Position numbers and translations under genes: made by a program. DNA of 64,000 nt, taken from assembly GCF_003369795.1 (NCBI RefSeq), contig NZ_CP026730.1:1426001-1490000 (forward strand), in the 5' to 3' direction. Of the stretch, positions 25,252-32,108 are shown in pieces. Source of the stretch: Streptomyces sp. CB09001. Lineage in GTDB: Bacteria; Actinomycetota; Actinomycetes; Streptomycetales; Streptomycetaceae. Positions within the stretch are counted from its first letter, which is position 1. Every line of letters begins with the position of its first letter. The notes under the pieces were generated by a model. It made no database searches. It had not been told where the DNA came from and was given only the letters and a program-made list of their open reading frames with translations.

Positions 25252-25626
25252 GTGGGAAAGGGCTCCGGTACGGACATTGAAGTCGTAGGTACTGCTTACG
25301 CCGGGAGCCCGTTTCGCTCTGCAGAAGCCGGACAGCCAAGGAAACGTCACCGAAATCCACTGGTGACGCCTCGAGAACCGAGGGGACATACAACAGATGC
25401 GAGCGCGACCTGCTACGTCTGAGGTGCGCAGGCCCGCAGCGCAACTTGTAGCATACGGGGGCAGCCGGGCAGGGTCAATGCGCGAAGCCGCACACCCGGG
25501 GCGGATCGTCGCATACCCGGCACAAAAGCCGTCTCCCGAGGCCACACGGACCCCTGGATGCCCCTTGCGTGACACGAGGGGCGGGCGGCACGGAAGAGCC
25601 CGCAGACTAGTACGAGGGAGCCGGCC
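25252..25626. other. Intergenic region between rpsA and a methyltransferase gene
   Basis: 375 bp without a gene. It holds the rpsA leader (about 190 nt) and promoter. I see no standard promoter for the divergent methyltransferase; its ribosome-binding site is at 25615-25620. No convincing small ORF. Confidence 0.7.
25450..25478 (-). promoter_or_regulatory. rpsA promoter (HrdB-type)
   Basis: On the minus strand: -35 TTGACC (25473-25478), exactly 17 nt, -10 TATGCT (25450-25455). Predicted transcription start is near 25443, giving a long leader before rpsA. This is the closest match to the vegetative consensus that I found in the window. Confidence 0.8.
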
Positions 25627-26496
25627 ATCCAAGAGCCCGTAACGTCCGAGGCCGCATCCGAGGCCGCATCCGGGACCGCCTCCGGGGCCGACGGAACCGG
25701 AGGACCAGAGCCCGAGGCCACCCGGCGTGCCGCCGGTGTCACGGAGAGTTCCCGCGCCAACCGCGGCTGGTGGGACCGGAACGCGGACGAGTACCAGACC
25801 GAGCACGGCACCTTCCTCGGCGACGACCGCTTCGTGTGGTGTCCCGAGGGCCTGGACGAGGTGGAGGCCGAGCTGCTCGGCCGGCCGGAGGACCTGAAGG
25901 GCAAGGATGTCCTGGAGATCGGCGCCGGCGCGGCCCAGTGCTCGCGCTGGCTGACCGCCCAGGGCGCCCGTCCGGTGGCCCTCGACCTCTCCCACCGCCA
26001 GCTCCAGCATGCCCTGCGCATCGGCGTCTCGTTCCCCCTGGTGTGCGCCGACGCGTCGGTGCTGCCCTTCGCGGACGGCTCGTTCGACCTGGCGTGTTCG
26101 GCGTACGGGGCGCTGCCGTTCGTCGCCGACCCGCGGCTGGTGCTGCGGGAGGTGCGCCGGGTGCTGCGGCCCGGCGGCCGTTTCGTCTTCTCGGTCACGC
26201 ACCCGCTGCGCTGGGCGTTCCCGGACGAGCCGGGCCCCGAGGGGCTGTCGGTCTCCGCGTCGTACTTCGACCGCACGCCGTACGTCGAGCAGGACGACGA
26301 GGGCCTCGCGGTGTACGTCGAGCACCACAGGACGCTCGGCGACCGGGTGCGGGACGTGGTGGCGTCGGGGTTCCGGCTGGTGGACCTGGTGGAGCCGGAG
26401 TGGCCGGACTGGAACACCTCGGAGTGGGGCGGCTGGTCGCCGCTGCGCGGACATCTGATCCCGGGGACGGCGATCTTCGTCTGCGAGCGCGACTGA
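25627..26496 (+). CDS. Class I SAM methyltransferase with an apparent ATC start
   Basis: A methyltransferase of about 289 aa. Motif I is VLEIGAGAAQCSRWL, motif II PVALDLSHRQL, then DGSFDLACSAYGALPFVAD and VLRPGGRFVFSVTHPLRW. The frame is open from the stop at 25570, but no ATG, GTG or TTG occurs before GTG 25834. Starting there would remove about 70 residues, including the typical lead-in SSRANRGWWDRNADEYQ. AGGGAG at 25615-25620 stands 6 nt before ATC 25627, which is therefore the likely start (IQEPVTSEAA). ATC/ATT starts are rare and known from autoregulated genes such as infC. A base error in this codon is the alternative. Confidence 0.75.
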   Translation: MQEPVTSEAASEAASGTASGADGTGGPEPEATRRAAGVTESSRANRGWWDRNADEYQTEHGTFLGDDRFVWCPEGLDEVEAELLGRPEDLKGKDVLEIGAGAAQCSRWLTAQGARPVALDLSHRQLQHALRIGVSFPLVCADASVLPFADGSFDLACSAYGALPFVADPRLVLREVRRVLRPGGRFVFSVTHPLRWAFPDEPGPEGLSVSASYFDRTPYVEQDDEGLAVYVEHHRTLGDRVRDVVASGFRLVDLVEPEWPDWNTSEWGGWSPLRGHLIPGTAIFVCERD

Positions 26497-26577
26497 GCCG
26501 TACTCGTTCCCGAACCGGACCTGTGCGGGTCCACGCGCGCGTGGAGGGCGCTTTCACGGACGTACGACACTGGGGGC

Positions 26578-29427
26578 GTGATCCGTTACGACGCCCTGGA
26601 CGCGCTGCCCGTGCGCGGCGCCCTGCCCGCGCTGCACGACGCCCTGGAGGGACACGGCACGGCGGTGCTGGTCGCACCGCCCGGCACCGGCAAGACGACA
26701 CTGGTACCGCTGGCGCTGGCCGGGCTGCTGGGCGGGGAGGGTGCGCCCGCGCGGCGCGTGGTCGTGGCCGAGCCGCGGCGGATCGCGGCGCGGGCGGCGG
26801 CCCGGCGTATGGCGTGGCTGCTGGGCGAGAAGCCGGGCGCGAGGGTCGGGTACACCGTGCGCGGGGAGCGGGTCGTCGGGCGCCACGCGCGCGTGGAGGT
26901 CGTCACGACGGGCGTGCTGTTGCAGCGCCTCCAGCGGGACCAGGAGCTGACGGGCGTCGACGTGGTGGTGCTGGACGAGTGCCACGAGCGGCATCTGGAC
27001 GCGGACACGTCGGCGGCGTTCCTGTGGGACGTGCGGCAGACCCTGCGACCGGAGCTGCGGCTGGTGGCCGCGTCGGCCACGACCGACGCGGAGGGCTGGT
27101 CCCGGCTGCTGGGCGGTGCGCCGGTCGTCGAGGCGCGGGGCGCGTCGTATCCCGTCGAGGCAGTGTGGGCGCCGCCGGCGCGTCCGGTGCGGCCGCCGCA
27201 CGGGATGCGGGTGGACCCGGCGCTTCTCGCCCACGTGGCCTCGGTGGTGCGGCGGGCGCTCGCGGAGCGGGACGGGGACGTCCTGTGCTTCCTGCCGGGC
27301 GTCGGCGAGATCTCCCGCGTCGCCGGCCAACTCGGGTCACTGGCGGACGTCGATGTGCTTCAGGTGCACGGGCGGGCGCCCGCTGCCGTGCAGGACGCGG
27401 TGCTGGCGCCCGGTGCGCGGCGCAGGGTGGTGCTGGCGACCTCGGTGGCCGAGTCGTCGCTGACGGTCCCGGGCGTGCGGGTGGTCGTGGACGCGGGGCT
27501 GGCGCGGGAGCCGCGGGTGGACCACGCGCGCGGGCTGAGCGCGCTGACGACGGTACGGGCCTCGCGGGCGGCGGCGCGGCAGCGGGCGGGCCGGGCCGGA
27601 CGCGAGGCCCCGGGGGTGGTGTACCGCTGTTGGGCGGAGGCGGAGGACGCCCGGCTGCCGCGGTTTCCGGCGCCGGAGATCAAGGTGGCCGACCTGACGG
27701 CGTTCGCGTTGCAGGCGGCCTGCTGGGGCGATCCGGACGCGTCCGGTCTGGCGTTGCCCGATCCACCGCCCGGCGGTGCGATGACGGCCGCCCGGTCGGT
27801 GCTGGCGGCGGTCGGCGCGGTGGACTCCGTGGGGCGGGCGACGGAGCGGGGCGTACGCCTGGCCCGCCTCGGCCTGCATCCCCGGCTGGGCCGGGCACTC
27901 CTGGACGCGGCGGAGCTGGGTGCGGGGGTCTCGCCCCGGGCCTCCTCGGGAGCGGCGGCACCCGCGGACCGCTCCGGTGCGCGTCCGGCCGGTACGGGTG
28001 CCTCGCCGACGGAAACCTCGGCACGGCGACACGCCGACGGCGGCACCGCACGACCGCCCGCCGCCGAGGACGGAGCCTCCGGGTCCGGCGGCTTCAGGAG
28101 CGGTGAGGCCGAGGTGGTGGCCGAGGTGGTGGGTCTGTTGAGCGAGGAGGCGCCGCGGGAGTACGGGGACGACCTCGTGTCCGTACTGCGGGCCGCCCGG
28201 CGCGGAGGGGACGCGTACGGCGCGCGGTGGCGGGCAGAGGTGCGGCGGCTGCGGGCCGCCGTGGAGGGCGGCGACGGTGGGCGGGGACGACGCACCGCCG
28301 CGGAGGATGGCGACGACCGACGGGGACGGCCCCTCACCGCGCAAGGTGACGACAGCGAGCGGAGACGACGCACCGCCGCGGAGCATGGCGACGACCGACG
28401 GAGACGACGCACCGCCGTCGAGGATGGCAACAGTCTGCGGGGGGAGCGGGTCGGTGAGGACGTTCTCGCCGGGCTGGTTGCCGCGTTGGCGTTTCCCGAG
28501 CGGGTGGCCAGGAAGGACGGCGGTTCGTATCTGATGGTCTCCGGCACCCGGGCGGAACTTCCGCAGGCGTCGGCACTGCGCGGGGCGCCGTGGATCGCCG
28601 TCGCCGTCGCCGACCGGCCCGTGGGAAAGGGGCACGCGCGCGTGCAGCTCGGCGCGGCCGTCGACGAGGAGACGGCCCGGCTCGCGGCGGGGACGCTGCT
28701 GACGGAGCGCGACGAGGTGCACTGGGCCGACGGTGACGTGGTGGCCCGGCGGGTCGAACGGCTCGGGGCGGTGGAACTCGCGGTGCGGCCCCTCTCCGAC
28801 GTCGACCCCGTGCTCCTACGGGGCGCCCTGCTGGAGGGGCTGCGGCGGGAGGGGTTCGGGCTGCTGCGCCGTTCGGTCGACGCCGACCTGCTGCGCAAGC
28901 GGCTCGCGTTCCTGCGGCGGCATCTGGGTGGGCCCTGGCCGGACGTCACCGACGACGCGCTGCTCGCGCGCGCGGACGAGTGGCTGGAGCCCGAGCTGAG
29001 CCGGGCCCGGCGGCGGGCGGACCTGGGTCGGATCGACGCCGGGCAGGCGCTGACGCGGTTGCTGCCCTGGGCCTCCGGGGAGGCGGCGCGGCTCGACGAG
29101 CTGGCCCCCGAGCGGATCCTCGTCCCCAGTGGGTCCAGGATCCGGATCGACTACGGCGACCCCGAACAGCCCGTGCTCGCGGTGAAGTTGCAGGAGATGT
29201 TCGGGCTCCAGCGGTCGCCGGAGATCGCCGGGGTGCCGCTCCTCGTGCATCTGCTGTCCCCCGCCGGCCGTCCCGCCGCGGTCACCGCCGACCTGGCCTC
29301 GTTCTGGAAGGACGGCTACACCGGCGTCCGGGCGGAGCTGCGCGGCCGGTACCCGAAGCATCCGTGGCCCGAGGACCCGGCCACGGCGGAGCCGACCCGG
29401 TACACGAAGGCCCGGCTCGGCAAGTGA
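26578..29427 (+). CDS. hrpB: ATP-dependent helicase HrpB
   Basis: A 949-aa DExH/D superfamily 2 helicase. Walker A is APPGTGKT (residues 33-40), Walker B/motif II DECH at 133-136, motif III SAT near 166, and motif VI QRAGRAGR near 341. The helicase-associated and HrpB C-terminal regions run to the end (SFWKDGYTGVRAELRGRYPKHPWP is characteristic of HrpB, by position about 904-927). The family's cellular role is unclear. Between the helicase and C-terminal domains lies a low-complexity region (about 450-620) that includes a 13-residue tandem repeat. GTG at 26578 is the start. Confidence 0.93.
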   Translation: MIRYDALDALPVRGALPALHDALEGHGTAVLVAPPGTGKTTLVPLALAGLLGGEGAPARRVVVAEPRRIAARAAARRMAWLLGEKPGARVGYTVRGERVVGRHARVEVVTTGVLLQRLQRDQELTGVDVVVLDECHERHLDADTSAAFLWDVRQTLRPELRLVAASATTDAEGWSRLLGGAPVVEARGASYPVEAVWAPPARPVRPPHGMRVDPALLAHVASVVRRALAERDGDVLCFLPGVGEISRVAGQLGSLADVDVLQVHGRAPAAVQDAVLAPGARRRVVLATSVAESSLTVPGVRVVVDAGLAREPRVDHARGLSALTTVRASRAAARQRAGRAGREAPGVVYRCWAEAEDARLPRFPAPEIKVADLTAFALQAACWGDPDASGLALPDPPPGGAMTAARSVLAAVGAVDSVGRATERGVRLARLGLHPRLGRALLDAAELGAGVSPRASSGAAAPADRSGARPAGTGASPTETSARRHADGGTARPPAAEDGASGSGGFRSGEAEVVAEVVGLLSEEAPREYGDDLVSVLRAARRGGDAYGARWRAEVRRLRAAVEGGDGGRGRRTAAEDGDDRRGRPLTAQGDDSERRRRTAAEHGDDRRRRRTAVEDGNSLRGERVGEDVLAGLVAALAFPERVARKDGGSYLMVSGTRAELPQASALRGAPWIAVAVADRPVGKGHARVQLGAAVDEETARLAAGTLLTERDEVHWADGDVVARRVERLGAVELAVRPLSDVDPVLLRGALLEGLRREGFGLLRRSVDADLLRKRLAFLRRHLGGPWPDVTDDALLARADEWLEPELSRARRRADLGRIDAGQALTRLLPWASGEAARLDELAPERILVPSGSRIRIDYGDPEQPVLAVKLQEMFGLQRSPEIAGVPLLVHLLSPAGRPAAVTADLASFWKDGYTGVRAELRGRYPKHPWPEDPATAEPTRYTKARLGK
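28286..28441 (+). repeat. Four 39-bp tandem repeats within hrpB
   Basis: Units at 28286-28324, 28325-28363, 28364-28402 and 28403-28441. Units 1, 3 and 4 are close copies beginning GACGACGCACCGCCG; unit 2 is diverged. They keep frame and encode 13-residue units such as RRTAAEDGDDR. The array lies in the disordered linker of HrpB. Confidence 0.88.
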
Positions 29428-29441
29428 CCGGGGCCCGGCGG

Positions 29442-29459
29442 GGCGAGGCGCGCCTCGCC
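29442..29459. terminator. Palindrome between hrpB and transglycosylase
   Basis: GGCGAGGCG / CGCCTCGCC is a perfect 18-bp palindrome, flanked by CCCGGC and GGGC that can extend the stem with a bulge. It lies in the 45-bp gap between two convergent stops and is the only terminator candidate there. Confidence 0.55.
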
Positions 29460-29472
29460 GGGCGGACGGTGT

Positions 29473-31245
29473 CTACGCCTCGGGTCCAGTCGACGAACCG
29501 GTCGACGGCTCCGGCGTCGGGTCGGCCGCCTTGGCCACCTTCAGGGTGATGTCGAGCGTGGCGCCGCCCGGCGTGGTGAGGCGCAGGATGTACGTGCCCT
29601 CCGCGTCGTCGGCGTACAGCTTCGGCAGCTTCAGCAGGCCCTCGGCGTCGGTCTTCCGGCCGGTCAGCGTACGGACGGCCTTGCCGTCGGCGTCCTTGAA
29701 GTAGGGGCCCTTGTCGTTCTCGGCCGGGTCGTCCTCGGACTTGATGAGCGTCGCGGTGACGGCGACCTTGTCCGCGACGGCACCCTTGAGCGTGGCCTTC
29801 ACCTCGATCGGGTCGGCGAACTCGCCGCCCGGCGTGCACGTCAGCTCGGTCTGGCCGGTGCCGGTGAGGGCGTCGGCGACGCGCTCGGTGACGGTGGCCA
29901 CGTAGTCGAGGCCCGGGACGGTGCGGCCGATGACGGTGGCGCGGACGGTGAACTCGCCGGTCTGTTCGCCCGCCACCAGCGCGGGCGCGACGGCCACGCC
30001 GGAGGAGGGGTCGGTGGTGACCGCGGCGACCTTCTCGCCGCCGGTGAAGGTGGCGTCCGTGTCGCCCAGGACGGTGAAGCGGACGCGCACCTTGCCGACG
30101 GCCTCTCCGGTCTTGGTCTCGGCGCGGGTGCTGATCTTCTTGGCGAACGTGTCGCCCGCGACGGCGCTGAACCCGGTGGCGCCGGCGTTCTCCAGGTGGT
30201 GAACGGTGTCGGTGGGCGTGGGGGTCTCGGTCGGCGGCGCCGGGTCGGTGGGCGGCGTGGAGGGGGTGGTGCTCGGGCCTCCGGGATCGGTGGGACTGCC
30301 CGACGCCGGCGGCTTGCTCGGGGTGCGGCCCGGACTGGGCGTCGCCGGGCCGGGGGTCCGGGGCCGGCTGCTCGCGCCCGTGCCGCGGCCCGTGGAACCG
30401 GTGCCGACGGTGGTGTCGTCGCTGCGGCCGACCGGGAGGCTGCCGGTGCCGTCCGGGATCTCGTGGGTGCCCTTGCGGTAGTACTCCAGCCACGACAGGA
30501 CCGTGTGCAGGTAGTCCTGCGAGTTGTTGTAGCTGAGGATCGCGCGCTTCAGGTCGGCCTGGTCGGCCAGGTCCCAGCCGTTGCGGCACAAGTAGTGTCC
30601 GGCGGCAAGGGCGGCGTCGTAGACGTTGTTCGGGTCTTCCTTGCCGTCGCTGTTGCCGTCGCGGCCCGCCCACGCCCAGGTGGACGGGATGAACTGCATC
30701 GGGCCGACGGCGTTGTCGTACCTGCTGTTGCCGTCGTAGACGCCGTTGTCGGTGTCCTTGATGAGCGCGAAGCCGTTGCCGTCGAGCTGCGGGCCGATGA
30801 TGCGGCCGATGGTGGTGCCGTCGGCGTCCACGCGGCCGCCACGGGCCTGGCCGGACTCCACCTTGCCGATGGCGGCGAGCAGTTGCCACGGCAGGTTGCA
30901 GCCGGGCTTGGACCGGCTCAGCTCGGACTCGGCCTTCTTGTAGGCGTCGAGGACGGTCGCGGGAATGCCGGCCTCGGACGCGCCGCGGGAAGCGGGAGTG
31001 CCCGTGGTCGGAGCGGGGCTGGGGCTGTTGAGCGGCGGCAGGTCGGTGTAGTAGCGCGAGTTGCCGGTGGCGCTCTCCGCGGGGGGAGTGTCGGACGTCG
31101 GCGCGTTGTCGGCGGTGGTCTGTCTGCCGTTGCCGTCGGCCGTGACGTCGGGCGCCTGGGACGCGGACAGGGCCGCGACCGCGACCGCCGCCACGGTGGT
31201 GGTGACCGCCGCCTTGCGGAGCCTCCTGTCGAAATGCGCCGCCAT
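29473..31245 (-). CDS. Secreted lytic transglycosylase with Ig-like C-terminal region
   Basis: A 590-aa exported murein hydrolase. Residues 1-30 are a signal peptide (FDRRLRKAAVTTTVAAVAVA). The transglycosylase domain at about 112-260 has the catalytic Glu130 in IGKVESG, NAVGPMQFIPSTWAWAGRDG, and the late ALAAGHYLCRNGWDL and AILSYNNSQDYL motifs. A Ser/Thr/Pro-rich linker (about 275-365) leads to some 220 residues with beta-strand patterns like bacterial Ig-like (invasin) repeats, e.g. TGEFTVRATVIGRTVPGLDY. It would cleave peptidoglycan outside the membrane. ATG at 31245 has GGGGAGGGG upstream. Confidence 0.9.
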   Translation of the reverse strand: MAAHFDRRLRKAAVTTTVAAVAVAALSASQAPDVTADGNGRQTTADNAPTSDTPPAESATGNSRYYTDLPPLNSPSPAPTTGTPASRGASEAGIPATVLDAYKKAESELSRSKPGCNLPWQLLAAIGKVESGQARGGRVDADGTTIGRIIGPQLDGNGFALIKDTDNGVYDGNSRYDNAVGPMQFIPSTWAWAGRDGNSDGKEDPNNVYDAALAAGHYLCRNGWDLADQADLKRAILSYNNSQDYLHTVLSWLEYYRKGTHEIPDGTGSLPVGRSDDTTVGTGSTGRGTGASSRPRTPGPATPSPGRTPSKPPASGSPTDPGGPSTTPSTPPTDPAPPTETPTPTDTVHHLENAGATGFSAVAGDTFAKKISTRAETKTGEAVGKVRVRFTVLGDTDATFTGGEKVAAVTTDPSSGVAVAPALVAGEQTGEFTVRATVIGRTVPGLDYVATVTERVADALTGTGQTELTCTPGGEFADPIEVKATLKGAVADKVAVTATLIKSEDDPAENDKGPYFKDADGKAVRTLTGRKTDAEGLLKLPKLYADDAEGTYILRLTTPGGATLDITLKVAKAADPTPEPSTGSSTGPEA

Positions 31246-31568
31246 AGAGTGAACCCCTCCCCTGGACGCCCGCGCGTCCCTCTCCGTCCGTCTTCTGCTG
31301 TCGTGCTCGCCCGTCGTACCTGCTGTGTCCGCCCTGTTGTGACGAGCGACCGGCGCGGACGGTTGCACCGCGATCCGCCGGGCACCGTGGTCGTCTGTTC
31401 GACCGGTACGGTGCCGCAGGCGACCCTACGGCAACTTTCTTTGCACGGGCACCCGTTCCTGCCCGACATTCACCACTTGGCCATATGAGGGGTTCTGTTG
31501 GGGTTCTGTCGGCGTTCTGATGCCGTTCGCCCTCGGTCATGCGGCAAGCGTGCCGTCCGGAGCGGCCG
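31246..31568. other. Intergenic region upstream of the transglycosylase
   Basis: 323 bp without a gene. It must hold the transglycosylase promoter and leader. Its only strong structure is a 35-nt hairpin (31381-31415). Streptomyces murein hydrolase genes often carry a c-di-AMP riboswitch, but I do not see the conserved ydaO elements. Confidence 0.6.
31381..31415. other. Strong hairpin upstream of the transglycosylase
   Basis: Outer arms GGCACCGT (31381-31388) and ACGGTGCC (31408-31415) pair over 8 bp, and inner arms GGTCG and CGACC pair over 5 bp around TCTGTT, with a 3-nt bulge. It lies about 135 nt upstream of the start codon, so it may be in the leader RNA or serve as an operator. Confidence 0.5.
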
Positions 31569-31934
31569 TCAGTACGGAGCCGGTCCGGGGCGGGCGCCGA
31601 GGGTGTCGGCGGGCGCGACGAACACGGTGAACGTGTGGGCGGGTCGGGGCCGGGGCAGCAGGGCGAGGGCCAGCGCGAGGTAACTGCGTGCCAGGTCGGC
31701 CCAGAGCTGCCAGGCGGGTGTTCCGTGCGGGGCGGCGGTCGCCGGGGTCCGGTGGGCGAGCCTGCGGCGGAGGTCCGTCGCGGTGCGGTGAAGGACCGTC
31801 GCGACGGTGGCGGGGATGCGGCCGGTACTTGCGCCCGGTGCGAAGACCGGGACGGGGAGGAGTGGCACGCGGGCGGGTCCGTCGGTGCGTGCCCGTGCCG
31901 GTGTCGTCCGGTGGTGGAGCATGCGTATACCCAT
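31569..31934 (-). CDS. Hypothetical small basic protein
   Basis: A 121-aa protein with no recognised domain. It is rich in Ala, Arg and Pro; a helical region TVATVLHRTATDLRRRLAHR precedes a C-terminal ARSYLALALALLPRPRPAHT that is moderately hydrophobic. ATG at 31934 (MGIRMLHHRTT) is a plausible start, with weak support from CGGGAG upstream. Codon positions show the GC3 pattern of real genes, but an opposite-strand frame is also open, so I hold this loosely. It lies between polA and the transglycosylase gene on the same strand. Confidence 0.5.
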   Translation of the reverse strand: MGIRMLHHRTTPARARTDGPARVPLLPVPVFAPGASTGRIPATVATVLHRTATDLRRRLAHRTPATAAPHGTPAWQLWADLARSYLALALALLPRPRPAHTFTVFVAPADTLGARPGPAPY

Positions 31935-32108
31935 GCCCGCATCCTCACGGGAGACCGGGGCGGGGGCGTTTCCTCGGGGGCCACCGGAGTGACGGGGCGG
32001 GCGGGGCCTGGACGGAACGGGGGTGCCGCCCGCCCCCGCGTGGCGGGGCGTCCCCCAGTGCCCGACGGCCTGGGAGGCGCCCCCACCGCGCACCCGTGCC
32101 GCCGCTCA

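Noticed and set aside
28286..28441. Repeat array that might be a CRISPR
   Set aside because: The 39-bp units are contiguous, in frame and without spacers; they are coding tandem repeats in hrpB.
31246..31568. Possible c-di-AMP (ydaO) riboswitch before the transglycosylase
   Set aside because: I looked for the conserved ydaO blocks and could not find them; only an unassigned hairpin is present.
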